Position numbers and translations under genes: made by a program | Part shown: piece by piece, positions 18,392 to 27,044 of the stretch | Layout: the number at the start of each line of letters is the position of its first letter | Position numbering within the stretch: position 1 is the stretch's first letter | Notes under the pieces: model-generated | The model's input: only the letters and a program-made list of their open reading frames with translations | What the model was told of the DNA's origin: nothing | Database searches by the model: none | Assembly: GCA_002319915.1 (NCBI GenBank) | Contig: DCFQ01000064.1 | Location: 21,693-65,387 of the forward strand | Origin: Bacteroidales bacterium UBA1800 | GTDB taxonomy: Bacteria > Bacteroidota > Bacteroidia > Bacteroidales > VadinHA17 | Length of the DNA: 43,695 bases | Reading direction: 5' to 3'

Positions 18392-18778
18392 ATGTTCGAT
18401 CATGCATTCATCCTCAAGCTGGTTAAATTCGGGCTGGTCGGGATCTCCGGCATGGCTGTTGATTTTGGATTTACCTCCCTGTTCAAGGAGGTAATTAAGG
18501 TGAAGAAATATGTCGCCAACAGCATCGGGTTTACACTTGCAGCCACTTCAAATTTTGTCTTCAACAGGATCTGGACTTTCGGCAGTACCGATCCGCATGT
18601 GATCGCCCAGTATGCAAAGTTCTTCATTATAGCGCTGCTTGGCCTTCTTATTAACAACCTTACAATTTATTTCTTCTCCGATCTGAAATTCAGGCTCAAC
18701 TTTTACCTATCGAAAGCAATAGCCACGCTCGTGGTCTTTTCCTGGAACTTCATAATGAATTACATATTTACTTTTTAG
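18392..18778 (+). CDS. GtrA family membrane protein
   Basis: 128 residues with four hydrophobic segments, the usual size of GtrA proteins. Family signatures are visible: LVKFGLVGISGMAVDFGFTSLF at the start, the YVANSIGFTLAATSNFVFNRIWTFGS segment (N-F-x-x-N-R-x-W-T-F) and NFIMNYIFTF at the end. GtrA-like proteins move polyprenyl-phosphate sugars across the inner membrane or help synthesise surface polysaccharides. The convergent GT39-like gene next door uses such lipid-linked sugars, so a shared role in envelope glycosylation is plausible. Confidence 0.88.
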   Translation: MFDHAFILKLVKFGLVGISGMAVDFGFTSLFKEVIKVKKYVANSIGFTLAATSNFVFNRIWTFGSTDPHVIAQYAKFFIIALLGLLINNLTIYFFSDLKFRLNFYLSKAIATLVVFSWNFIMNYIFTF

Positions 18779-18801
18779 ATCCAGCCCGGGAACCCTGCCT
18801 G

Positions 18802-20412
18802 TCATTTCCGTTCAGGAATGGATGAAAATAGCCCGGAATCAGGCCGCAATCCTGTCATTTCATACAGGTAAAACAACTCCACTGTTTTTCCCATCCTGGT
18901 AATCTTAAGGGTATCGGCGGGTGCTATTCCGGTAAATGAGCCGGCAAACTTATCAGGACTGTGATAGTTCCTGGAATTTGTGACATAGATGATCCTGCCA
19001 TCTCTGTTTATGCCTCTTAATTTATTGATCCAGTAATATTTGTGGATCCTCTCAATTTCTCCTGGCGCGATCAGCCTGATCCCCAGCGGACTGGCAATGT
19101 AGTAATCGATATGAGCTGCCTGGTACCAGTCTTCCGCTACCAGCGTGATTTCCCCCGGATCATAAGTGTCGGCTGCCGGCCTCTTGAGAAACCCTACAAT
19201 CCTTGCCCTTGCCTGGTCCCATCCGAACATGTCGAGGGTAAAATCATCCTCCCCAGGAAAGGCAGACTGTGAATTTTTCACGCTTCCGATGAATCCGGTC
19301 CTGACCTGGACCGTCCCGAGAACGATCACCGCAATGAACAAAGTACCTGCAGATGCCAGGGAACGGTTGATGATCTTCCTGCCTGTGTCATACACCTCAT
19401 CGAGGTACCCTGCTGAAAATATGATGAGGCATATAAAGGCAGGCCCCGACCAGTGGGGAAGCACGGTTCTGAAAAGGGAAAGGAACGTAAAGACAAGGAT
19501 CATTGGAATCCCCATGTACAGGAGCAGCTTCCCTGTCGGGGATAGTTTCCGGCTTTTAACTGACAGAGTGCCGGCAAGGGCAACCATATAGATCACCGAC
19601 AATACAGGATTCTGATAGAAAAATTCACCCAGGTTGAACTGTAGAAATGACGTGAGGTCCAGGTGGCTGTTTACCAGATCCGCCCTGCTCCCATGAAAGG
19701 TGAAGCTGATAAAGTCATTCCGGCCATTCCAGATAATCACCGGCAAAGAAACGATAATCGTCAGGACCATGCCCAGGTATAAGGCAGGCTTTTTCAGCCA
19801 GATCCTGTTGTGAAACAGGATGTAAAGCCAGGCTCCCAGCCAGAGGAAAAGGGAATGGTACTTGCTGAGGAAAGCGAGGCCGGTGAATACCCCGAAAAGA
19901 ATTATCCTGATCGATTCTTTTCTGCCGGGATCTTCAGTGGTTACCGCGGGCAACAGGGCGTTCAGGGCAAGCAGCACAAAAAAGACCTGGGGTGAATCGG
20001 GCAGTATGAACAATCCGCTGATAATGTTGAAATAAACCGATGAGATATACATAAGGAGAGCGAAACAGGCAGCCCGTCGCGAGTATAGCCGCCGGACAAG
20101 ATAAAACAGAAGGAATATATCCGCAGTTGACAATGCCAGTGAACCGGCCCTGATAAAGATCTCGCTGCTGTATTTAAGGTTCAGCGTGAACAACTGAATA
20201 AGAAATCCCACCATCGGAGGGTGATCGAAATGGCTCCAGGCGGGAAACATAGCATATGTCCAGTAATAGGCCTCGTCGTTGCCCAGCCCGAGGATCGCTG
20301 CAGGGATTGCCTTAATGATAAGGCTGAAGAGAGCCAGGGACGTTACTAAAACAAGGTCCCTGCCGTTTGCCGGTAGTTCCGCAAAAATGCTTTTATACCT
20401 CTTCAGATTCAT
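18802..20412 (-). CDS. GT39/ArnT-like membrane glycosyltransferase
   Basis: 536 residues with about ten hydrophobic segments in the first 370 residues and a soluble C-terminal part. The first loop holds GNDEAYYWTYAMFPAWSHFDHPPMVGFLIQ, the acidic D-E and H-D-H-P-P signature of the ArnT/protein O-mannosyltransferase (PMT_2) group. These enzymes take sugar from a polyprenyl-phosphate donor and add it to lipid A, protein or glycan on the outer face of the inner membrane. It starts 20 bases after the PHP-like gene stop and is probably in the same transcript. The acceptor is unknown. Confidence 0.85.
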   Translation of the reverse strand: MNLKRYKSIFAELPANGRDLVLVTSLALFSLIIKAIPAAILGLGNDEAYYWTYAMFPAWSHFDHPPMVGFLIQLFTLNLKYSSEIFIRAGSLALSTADIFLLFYLVRRLYSRRAACFALLMYISSVYFNIISGLFILPDSPQVFFVLLALNALLPAVTTEDPGRKESIRIILFGVFTGLAFLSKYHSLFLWLGAWLYILFHNRIWLKKPALYLGMVLTIIVSLPVIIWNGRNDFISFTFHGSRADLVNSHLDLTSFLQFNLGEFFYQNPVLSVIYMVALAGTLSVKSRKLSPTGKLLLYMGIPMILVFTFLSLFRTVLPHWSGPAFICLIIFSAGYLDEVYDTGRKIINRSLASAGTLFIAVIVLGTVQVRTGFIGSVKNSQSAFPGEDDFTLDMFGWDQARARIVGFLKRPAADTYDPGEITLVAEDWYQAAHIDYYIASPLGIRLIAPGEIERIHKYYWINKLRGINRDGRIIYVTNSRNYHSPDKFAGSFTGIAPADTLKITRMGKTVELFYLYEMTGLRPDSGLFSSIPERK

Positions 20413-20432
20413 GTGTAAGCAAACCCTCTGGG

Positions 20433-21656
20433 TCAGGCCGATTTCTTAAGCTTCGTATACAAATCCACAGCTTTCCCGGATTTTATCCGGTAGTAGCGGT
20501 TCAGTCTCCAAAATAAATATGCCAAAATAGTAATTATTGCAAAGGATCGGATAGTCCGGGTAAGTGGAATGTTTACGGCAGGAAGCTTTGCAGGGGCCAG
20601 GGTCCCGTTGTACCGGAAAACCGGGTTGAGGAACAACACTGAGCTGTCGCGGCACTCGATCTCGGTCCTTATATAGGTATCCCCTTCGCCGAACGGATAT
20701 GATCCGGCGTTGGTATCGGAAATGTTTTTTTTGATTTCCCCGTTCTGCCCTATGAAACTGATCCTTCTGACACTCCTGTCCAAACTGACTCTAACAGTGT
20801 CATTTTTAACAGAAATCCCCGTAAGAAGTGGCAGTCCCGCCAATTTCGACTTCTTCCCCGCCTGGGTCTTGCAGGATCTCAGGTTCAGGTCGACCCCGAT
20901 AAGGCAGCCCGACCTGATTGCACCGAGAATCGAATCCCTGTCGGCTTCCGAATTGATGATGCTGAAGCTGTGGCCAGCATCCGTTACCCGCGATAAATCG
21001 TGTGAGTCATCATTTGCGATCAGGAAGACCGGGTGCCCGGCTGATAGGATGGTATCATAATATGCCGTGAAAGGACGGATGTTGTCGGCAATTTCAAACA
21101 GGTTATAATTCCCAAGGTATTTCAGATCATTGAATGAATATGCCTGCCGCCTTACAGGGTGAACAAGGACCACGATCACCGATTTAACCTTTTTCAGCTG
21201 ATCGATCACCCGTTGCTTATTGCTCAGGGTCTGGCGCAGGAAATAATCAAGCCAGCTGACTTTCCTTGCATTGATCACCAGCTGATGGTTCTTGAAATAC
21301 TGGTAACCATGCTCATAGACCGGGATAAACCATTTATTGCCCTTTTCATAATTGTCAATACTCTGGTAGTTTGATATTTCAATCACCTGGAAGTCGAAAT
21401 CCCTGTAACAGCTGTCGAGCGCCCGGTCGGCATTCGAGCCGTTGGTGATCCCTCCGAAGCAGCGGGTATGGGCGTGGAAGTTTGCCATCTTCCACCTGGC
21501 GGGATCAAGATTCCGGTACGGGTTATACAGCTGGCTTCCGGCAAATGGCTGCGGTTCAGGGAACGAGTACCTGGTGTTGACCACATATTGTGTAAGCGGT
21601 ATGGCTGACAGGATTGCCAGCGGCAGAAAAATAATCCTGAACCTGATTGGTTTCAT
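20433..21656 (-). CDS. Membrane-anchored PHP-like (putative phosphoesterase) protein
   Basis: 407 residues from the ATG at 21656. A hydrophobic segment near the start (FRIIFLPLAILSAIPLTQYVV) and another near the end (IRSFAIITILAYLFW) suggest a periplasmic domain held by two membrane anchors. The domain has PHP-type metal motifs: NFHAHTRCFGG (H-x-H), LVHPVRR and ANDDSHDLSR. PHP enzymes are metal-dependent phosphoesterases, but substrate and activity cannot be inferred. A TTG at 21734 would lengthen it by 26 residues, but that codon lies inside a -7 box (21732-21739), so 21656 is preferred. It precedes the GT39-like gene by 20 bases. Confidence 0.75.
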   Translation of the reverse strand: MKPIRFRIIFLPLAILSAIPLTQYVVNTRYSFPEPQPFAGSQLYNPYRNLDPARWKMANFHAHTRCFGGITNGSNADRALDSCYRDFDFQVIEISNYQSIDNYEKGNKWFIPVYEHGYQYFKNHQLVINARKVSWLDYFLRQTLSNKQRVIDQLKKVKSVIVVLVHPVRRQAYSFNDLKYLGNYNLFEIADNIRPFTAYYDTILSAGHPVFLIANDDSHDLSRVTDAGHSFSIINSEADRDSILGAIRSGCLIGVDLNLRSCKTQAGKKSKLAGLPLLTGISVKNDTVRVSLDRSVRRISFIGQNGEIKKNISDTNAGSYPFGEGDTYIRTEIECRDSSVLFLNPVFRYNGTLAPAKLPAVNIPLTRTIRSFAIITILAYLFWRLNRYYRIKSGKAVDLYTKLKKSA

Positions 21657-21731
21657 ATCAAAGCACTCTGAATGATCAATCTCTTCCTGAACTACAGAAA
21701 ATAAAGCAGTAAGATGTTGTTTATGAAATGA

Positions 21732-21739
21732 CAAACGTA
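21732..21739 (-). promoter_or_regulatory. Putative -7 promoter box for the PHP/GT39 operon
   Basis: Read on the minus strand the sequence is TACGTTTG, an exact TAnnTTTG match. It would start transcription near 21725, about 70 bases before the ATG at 21656. This makes the TTG at 21734 unlikely as start codon. Confidence 0.45.
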
Positions 21740-21859
21740 TCGGCGGATATGTTCACGCCGCGCTCCCGGGACCGGATAAAGGGACCGGAAGACCACGAGA
21801 ACTCACGTGTCTTGAAAATGAAGTGGTAATGCGCTGTGGTTCAGATCAGTGCATAATCA

Positions 21860-22987
21860 TCAGATAGTGAAGTAGTATTCATTCAGGAAATACTCGAACT
21901 CATCGAGGATCGTACTGAAATCTTTCCTTCCGAGCCCGATCCTGATATGATTCCCCGGGTAATTGAATACGCTGCCGGGCAGCAGCATAATGCTTTTCTG
22001 ATCGATAAGTCTTTTGCACAGTTCATCCGCAGCTATTCCCCTTGAAAGGGCAGGAAAGGCAACGGAGCCGCCCCCTGGCTCGATCCAGGTCAGGAGGTCC
22101 TCATGCCGGCGGAAGAACAATTTTGCGGCCTGGAGGTTGGCCTGGACAAGCTTCAGGTTATTTCCCGTTATTCGCTCGCGGTTCCTTAATGCAATGATTC
22201 CGAAGATCTCACTAAGTGCGCTGTTGCATATCGTTGTATAATCCTTGAACCGTTCTATCCTTCTCATCACGTCCCGGTTCCGGGTGGCAAGCCATCCTAT
22301 CCTTAGCCCCGGCAGCCCGAACGATTTCGACAGCCCCGACAGGGAGATCCAGCTGTCGGAGATGTCACATGCCGAATCATGCCTTGCCGACCCGGGGAAC
22401 TCAAGGTACCGGTACATCTCATCCGAAAACAGAAGCACATTATTCTCCAGGGCAATCTCCGTTATCCTTTTGAATTCATCAGGTTCCGGGATAAAACCTG
22501 TCGGATTGTGAGGGAAATTGATCACGATCAGCTTAGTATTCTTCCTGACCGACTTCAGGAGGAAATCCGTGTCGAGCTTCCACCGGCGGCCCTCGGCTGC
22601 AAGGGGCCATCTCGTAACCTCGCATCCTATCGATTCCGGGATTTCGGCGAGTGACTGGTACCCGGGGTCGGTCACAATAACGTGATCGCCCGGATCAAGA
22701 ATGACATTCAGGGCAATAAAAATCCCTTCCTCGGGTGCCATAACGCAGACATCGTCAGATTTAATGTTCCTGTAAAGCCCGGCAATTTCATCCCTGAGAA
22801 GCGGATGCCCCTTTGATTCCGTGTATCCTACTTTCAGATGATGCCAGAGCTCCAGGCATTCGGTATCGGCCATGTGCAGGAGCTCGTTTATTGTCAGACT
22901 TTCGCAGTCGGAAGAGCTTAAGAGACGCTTTGCCCTGAACTCATACGCGGCAAAATAGCGCTCAAGCTTAAAATCATTTATTTTCAT
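21860..22987 (-). CDS. Class I/II PLP-dependent aminotransferase
   Basis: 375 residues. Fold-type I aminotransferase motifs are present: VIVTDPGYQSLAEIPESIG, VINFPHNPTGFIPEPDEF (N-P-T-G), LLFSDEMYRYLEF (Asp and Tyr that hold the PLP), SLSGLSKSFGLPGLRIGW (Lys that forms the PLP aldimine) and HIRIGLGRKDF (Arg that binds the substrate carboxylate). It moves an amino group between an amino acid and a 2-oxo acid in the cytoplasm; the exact amino acid is not readable. It has its own promoter box at 23023 and is separated by ~200 bases from the PHP-like gene. Confidence 0.88.
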   Translation of the reverse strand: MKINDFKLERYFAAYEFRAKRLLSSSDCESLTINELLHMADTECLELWHHLKVGYTESKGHPLLRDEIAGLYRNIKSDDVCVMAPEEGIFIALNVILDPGDHVIVTDPGYQSLAEIPESIGCEVTRWPLAAEGRRWKLDTDFLLKSVRKNTKLIVINFPHNPTGFIPEPDEFKRITEIALENNVLLFSDEMYRYLEFPGSARHDSACDISDSWISLSGLSKSFGLPGLRIGWLATRNRDVMRRIERFKDYTTICNSALSEIFGIIALRNRERITGNNLKLVQANLQAAKLFFRRHEDLLTWIEPGGGSVAFPALSRGIAADELCKRLIDQKSIMLLPGSVFNYPGNHIRIGLGRKDFSTILDEFEYFLNEYYFTI

Positions 22988-23022
22988 CTTACGGGCGGAA
23001 TCGAGGTATCAACCAACAATAG

Positions 23023-23030
23023 CAAAATTA
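23023..23030 (-). promoter_or_regulatory. Putative -7 promoter box for the aminotransferase
   Basis: On the minus strand the sequence is TAATTTTG, an exact TAnnTTTG match. Predicted transcription start is near 23016, about 30 bases before the ATG at 22987. Confidence 0.5.
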
Positions 23031-23198
23031 AACACTCAAACTGATTTACCGGGCTTCCGCGTAAGCCTATTTAAGAACTTATACCCCTGTTTTTCCTAAA
23101 ACTTTTCAACAATGTTCAACACAGGTTATACCGAATTTGCAATTGGAAGCTCAGGCGGCACAGCCCCTGTCCCTTTCCCCATGGGACAAAAATCCGAA

Positions 23199-23226
23199 GA
23201 GATCATTCCAATCAGGGAATGATCTC
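23199..23226 (-). terminator. Hairpin terminator of the qmo/hdr-like operon
   Basis: Arms GAGATCATTCC (23199-23209) and GGAATGATCTC (23216-23226) are perfectly complementary over 11 bases around a 6-base loop. Read on the minus strand the hairpin is followed by TTCGGATTTTTG, so it can end the operon about 67 bases behind the nifX-like stop. Confidence 0.65.
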
Positions 23227-23292
23227 ACCAGTTATATCGTGTGCGATAGAATTTCAGGCGGGCTATTTCATGATTGCCGCGGGATCCGGATT

Positions 23293-23679
23293 TCAATGAC
23301 GGCACTCGCCGCCCTGACCATGATGTGCATCGTGCTGGTGACAGCTGCTTCCGCTGTCAGTTACCGACCCGGCAAGATACTGCCTTACCACCTCATCGGC
23401 ATTACCCGAGCAGCCCCTGATAACCTCGATACCCGTACTGTTAAGGACATTGATTGCTCCACCGCCTATGCCGCCTGCCAGCATCACGGTAATTCCGTCA
23501 GCCGCGAGGACGGAGGCTATATCGGATTTGCAGCCGCAACCTTCCGGTGAATTCATTTTTCCCACTTCGCTTATTTCATTGGTATCGGAAATCGTGTAGA
23601 TCCCGTATAGTTCACAATGGCCAAAATGGCCGTCAACCTCATTTCCGGACGTTACCGGCACTGCTATCTTCATTTTCAT
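23293..23679 (-). CDS. NifX/NifB-type iron-molybdenum-cofactor-like domain protein with His/Cys-rich tail
   Basis: 128 residues. The core is the dinitrogenase FeMo-cofactor biosynthesis fold (PF02579-type): KIAVPVTSGNEVDGHFGHCELYGIY, with the conserved GHFGH, then VLAADGITVMLAGGIGGGAINVL and GIEVIRGCSGNADEVVRQYLAG. The C-terminus adds a metal-binding-like tail, SSCHQHDAHHGQGGECRH. Proteins of this family carry metal clusters or their precursors. In anaerobes without nitrogenase they often sit beside iron-sulfur proteins and Mrp ATPases. It is the last gene of the operon. An ATG at 23742 overlaps the qmoC stop by four bases (ATGA) and would add 21 AT-coded residues; ATG 23679 fits the family start better. 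Confidence 0.82.
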   Translation of the reverse strand: MKMKIAVPVTSGNEVDGHFGHCELYGIYTISDTNEISEVGKMNSPEGCGCKSDIASVLAADGITVMLAGGIGGGAINVLNSTGIEVIRGCSGNADEVVRQYLAGSVTDSGSSCHQHDAHHGQGGECRH

Positions 23680-23738
23680 TTTGCTTTGATTTATAATTTG
23701 AATTATTATTGAATTAATATTGTCGGTTCTGTTCAGGG

Positions 23739-24797
23739 TCATTTATCTGGTATTTCAGCAAGTATCCTGTTAAAGTAGATGGCAAAGGAGCGATAAAGAA
23801 AATGAGTCCATTTTCCGAAGGGAACTATGATTAGCGCCCATTGAACAAGAATTGTAAGGTGAAGGAAATAGATCCACTGATTATTGGCAAGGATTCCGAG
23901 ATCGAGAAAGACCCGTACAAGGAATGCCGAGACACCCATCAGGAATAGCCAGATGACAAAGAACCAGTCGGATGGCCGGGAGAGCCTGTTCGATTCTTTA
24001 TTCTTCCTAAACCGTTCGGAAATAAAGATCATGGTGATGCTGAACACCAATATGCTTAAAAGATATCCAAAGCCGGTTACCAGTAGGCTGGTGTTTGAAA
24101 ACCAGTCAAGAACGACAGTTGTGAAAAGCAATCCCAGGTACCCGATGACAAGAAGAAAATGCTCAAACCATCTTAAACGGTTTTCGTCGCATCCCAGTAT
24201 CCTTTTTTGTGTGAACATATGGACAAACAGTTCTCCAATCCCTGTAAAATAATTTGCGACAGGTACTTTTTTGCCGGGCCTGATTATCACAAGCCACCAC
24301 ATCCGGACGATATTAGGGACCAGGATCGCCGCAAATACTCCGGTTATTGCCAGCGCCTCGAACATATGTCCGTAATGCATTGCCGCCGGCAGATCAGTTT
24401 TTAAACCCAGGCTTAATGCCAGGGCTGCCAGTGTAGTGAGGGCGAATGCAAGGATGCTGAAGGGAAGGGACCTGTAAAGCAACCCCGACAAACCTGTCCA
24501 GTCATAGACCGAGGTCAGCCATCTCCTCAGCGACATCATCAGCTCGCCCGGGTAAGCTGTCCGGGGGCAATGTGTGGTGCATTCACCGCAATAATAGCAG
24601 AGCCATGGCTTAAGTGAAGATTTTATGTCATCCTCAAGCCCCACCACGCTGAACCGTATCATCTCCCTCGGAAACGAGTCCTTTTCGGTTGACAATGAAC
24701 AAACAGCAGTGCAATTACCACAGTTATAACAGGCATTGAAATCGACAGCACCATATTTTTTCAGCTCTTCTCCGAACGAAGGATTGACAACTGCCAT
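23739..24797 (-). CDS. QmoC-like membrane subunit (HdrC-HdrE fusion)
   Basis: 352 residues. The N-terminal part is HdrC-like with two [4Fe-4S] motifs: Cys23/26/29/33 (CYNCGNCTAVC) and Cys67/70/73/77 (CYYCGECTTHCP). The C-terminal part has about six membrane segments (112-131, 147-171, 211-230, 240-260, 279-300, 307-327) with several His residues (141, 144, 193, 213, 313, 332) that could hold haem b, as in HdrE and narG gamma-type subunits. This fusion defines QmoC, which passes electrons between cytoplasmic Qmo flavoproteins and the quinone pool. It overlaps the upstream winged-helix gene by one base, so the two are translationally linked. Family call is strong; electron direction is unknown. 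Confidence 0.88.
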   Translation of the reverse strand: MAVVNPSFGEELKKYGAVDFNACYNCGNCTAVCSLSTEKDSFPREMIRFSVVGLEDDIKSSLKPWLCYYCGECTTHCPRTAYPGELMMSLRRWLTSVYDWTGLSGLLYRSLPFSILAFALTTLAALALSLGLKTDLPAAMHYGHMFEALAITGVFAAILVPNIVRMWWLVIIRPGKKVPVANYFTGIGELFVHMFTQKRILGCDENRLRWFEHFLLVIGYLGLLFTTVVLDWFSNTSLLVTGFGYLLSILVFSITMIFISERFRKNKESNRLSRPSDWFFVIWLFLMGVSAFLVRVFLDLGILANNQWIYFLHLTILVQWALIIVPFGKWTHFLYRSFAIYFNRILAEIPDK

Positions 24798-25072
24798 TAT
24801 TTTTTTAGTTTGTAGGAAAAATATTCATCCATATCATCTAGGCTGCCCGTCTGAACATATCCGAATTTGATCAGCGACATCAGCCAATAAACGACCTCAT
24901 CTTTGCTCATATCAACCTTAAGGGAAAGCTGATCCACGGTAAGGTCGTTTTCCTTTAATGCATCAAGGATCAACTTCCTGACCTGGTTAAAACGTTTGAG
25001 ATTTTCCTTTGCCTCCGTGACTTCCCGTTTCTCCCTGAGATACTTATATGTTTTCCCTTTTTCGATTTCCAT
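24797..25072 (-). CDS. Small winged-helix-like protein in the qmo/hdr-like operon
   Basis: 91 residues. The middle, VRKLILDALKENDLTVDQLSLKVDMSKDEVVYWLMSLIKFGYVQTG, reads as a winged helix-turn-helix: helix, turn, recognition helix and a short wing. A charged N-terminal helix (KTYKYLREKREVTEAKENLKRFNQ) and an acidic-aromatic tail (LDDMDEYFSYKLKK) flank it. It lacks sensor domains. It lies 46 bases behind the hdrA-like stop and overlaps the qmoC-like start by one base, so it is clearly part of the operon. It could be a DNA-binding regulator or, since it is made in step with the complex, an assembly or accessory subunit. No named family was recognised. Confidence 0.8.
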   Translation of the reverse strand: MEIEKGKTYKYLREKREVTEAKENLKRFNQVRKLILDALKENDLTVDQLSLKVDMSKDEVVYWLMSLIKFGYVQTGSLDDMDEYFSYKLKK

Positions 25073-25118
25073 TTTTCCCTGGTTACAGTGTCTCTGTTAA
25101 AATTATGCCGTGTCGTTG

Positions 25119-27044
25119 TCAGGCCAGTGCGTCGATCATGCTTTCAATTTCCCGGTCGGAATAAGTTATGAGGTCAATTGCATTTACCGGGCACACCGGG
25201 AGGCACATTCCGCATCCCTTGCATACTGAGTTGTTAATGGCGGCAACAGGTTTCCCGGATTCATTTTCCTTCCTGATGGCCTCAAATGGGCAGGCTGAAG
25301 TGCATGCCCCGCACCATGAGCAGAGATCCCTGTCAATCAGGGCAACTACCGGCTCCAGCTCCATCTCTGCCTTACTTACATACGAATAGGATTTCACTGC
25401 CGCGGAGAGTGCAGAGTTGACTGATTCCATGATATTCTTGGGCCCCTGGCATGCCCCTGCGATAGTAATGCCGTCAATCACTGTTTCAACGGGCCGAAGC
25501 TTCATATGGATCTCGTTGAAGAACCTGTCCCTCCCCTTTGGAAGCTTGAACAGCGATCCGACAGGATTGTCATTCCTCGGGACCATACCAGTCACAAGCA
25601 CAACCAGGTCGGCTTCGACCTCAAGCTCTCTTTTCCCCGTCAGGATATCATTGATAGTGACCACAGCTTTGCCATTCCGACCCGTTACAGCAGGAGGATC
25701 ATCTTCGTATGACTGGAGATAAATGTCTCCTTGCCTCGAGGACTCGTCGTAAAGGATTTCCTGCTTTCCGTAGGTCCTTATACCGCGGGTGAAGTGAAAA
25801 TTATGAATATTCCCGAATTTCTTTTTTACCGTTATTGATTCATATATTGTCGAAGTACAGCAATAACGTGAACAATATTTATTCTCTCCTTCGGCCTGGC
25901 GGCTTCCGACACAGTAGATATAAGCGATGTTCCTGATCTCCCTCCCCTTGAATATAAGCATCTTTTCACCCATATCTATCAATCGCTTGAACTGCGGAAG
26001 GGTCACGACGTTGTCACAGGTCCTGTACCCAAACTCTCCGTCAGCCGGGGTATACGGATCAAAACCGGTAGCCACGAGGATTGACCCGGTCCTTATTTCA
26101 ATTACCTCCTCTTTTTGAGAAAAATCGATATTCCCGCATATTTTTTCACAGGCGCCGCAGCGGTTGCAGTTACTGAGGTCCACAACGGGGGCCTGCGGAT
26201 ATTCCCCCGGGAAATTATGATAAATCGCCTTGCGCACCGTAAGTCCAAAATTGAAATCATCCGCAACCCCCACCGGGCATACTTCAATGGCTTTTTTAAG
26301 CTCACCCGGATTGCATTTGCCACTGATGTACCTGGGAGTGATCCTTACCTTAAGGCTGAAATCGCCGATGCTGCCTGAGAAACCTGTCACTTCAGCCCCG
26401 GTAAGGAGTGTAATGTTCTTTTGTTCCGTTAGTTCGTTGTACAGCCTGGTGATCAACTCTTTTCCGGTCTCGCCTGTTGTGAAGAGCGAGTCCCATTGGG
26501 AGACCCTTCCTCCTACAAAGTGCTCTCTCTCTATAAGATATACACGGGTACCCAGGCTCGATAATTCCAGGGCGGCCCTCATTCCCGCCAACCCGCCGCC
26601 GACAACGGCAACCGAATTTATTGTAGGTATCCTGATCGGTGTGAGGGGTTCGGCAAAACGCACCTTTTTTATTGCTGCCTTCACAATATTGATCGCTTTC
26701 GCGGTCGCACCCGATTTATCATCAGAATGAGCCCAGGAAGCCTGTTCCCTGATGTTGGCATGTACGTAATTGTACTTGTTCAGGCCTGCCCGTTCAGCAA
26801 CAGCCCTGAACGTGAGCAGGTGAAGCTTTGGTGAGCATGAAGCGACCACCACCCCGTCGAGCTCGTTGGCTACAATATCTTCGATCATCTCCTTCTGAGT
26901 CGAATCACTGCAGGCGAACATTGTTGTTTTTGCCAGGAATACCTCTTCTTCGGCCGCGACCGATTGTTTTACTTTAGCGACATCGACATAGTCGGATATA
27001 TTCCCCCCGCAGTGGCAGATATAGACTCCAAGTTTATTATTCAT
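25119..27044 (-). CDS. HdrA/QmoB-like FAD and iron-sulfur subunit without the C-terminal MvhD domain
   Basis: 641 residues. The N-terminal HdrA domain holds VYICHCGGNI (Cys10/12) plus FACSD and ASCSPK. The thioredoxin-reductase-like FAD domain starts at AVVGGGLAGMRAALELSSLG (~143-165), with FVGGR after it and ILVATGFDPY later. Iron-sulfur motifs are Cys293/296/299/303 (CNRCGACEKIC), Cys575/578/581/585 (CSWCGACTSACP) and Cys608/611/614/618 (CKGCGMCLPVCP). Canonical HdrA has this layout. QmoB of sulfate reducers adds a fused MvhD domain, missing here but encoded separately at 28344. The ATG at 27044 gives the typical HdrA start; a TTG at 27053 is less likely. It overlaps the qmoA-like gene end by 8 bases. 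Confidence 0.9.
   Translation of the reverse strand: MNNKLGVYICHCGGNISDYVDVAKVKQSVAAEEEVFLAKTTMFACSDSTQKEMIEDIVANELDGVVVASCSPKLHLLTFRAVAERAGLNKYNYVHANIREQASWAHSDDKSGATAKAINIVKAAIKKVRFAEPLTPIRIPTINSVAVVGGGLAGMRAALELSSLGTRVYLIEREHFVGGRVSQWDSLFTTGETGKELITRLYNELTEQKNITLLTGAEVTGFSGSIGDFSLKVRITPRYISGKCNPGELKKAIEVCPVGVADDFNFGLTVRKAIYHNFPGEYPQAPVVDLSNCNRCGACEKICGNIDFSQKEEVIEIRTGSILVATGFDPYTPADGEFGYRTCDNVVTLPQFKRLIDMGEKMLIFKGREIRNIAYIYCVGSRQAEGENKYCSRYCCTSTIYESITVKKKFGNIHNFHFTRGIRTYGKQEILYDESSRQGDIYLQSYEDDPPAVTGRNGKAVVTINDILTGKRELEVEADLVVLVTGMVPRNDNPVGSLFKLPKGRDRFFNEIHMKLRPVETVIDGITIAGACQGPKNIMESVNSALSAAVKSYSYVSKAEMELEPVVALIDRDLCSWCGACTSACPFEAIRKENESGKPVAAINNSVCKGCGMCLPVCPVNAIDLITYSDREIESMIDALA

Larger units (their letters stand above)
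22988..23292. other. Intergenic region between nifX-like and aminotransferase genes
   Basis: This 305-base gap has no gene. It holds the promoter box of the aminotransferase (23023-23030) and the hairpin at 23199-23226. A weak GGCTTCCGCGTAAGCC stem lies near 23052. A plus-strand open frame that starts at 23137 runs antisense into the nifX-like gene and has no domain. Confidence 0.5.

Noticed and set aside
23137..23550. Plus-strand open frame of 137 codons
   Set aside because: It runs antisense through the nifX-like gene, which has clear family motifs; the plus-strand product has no domain.
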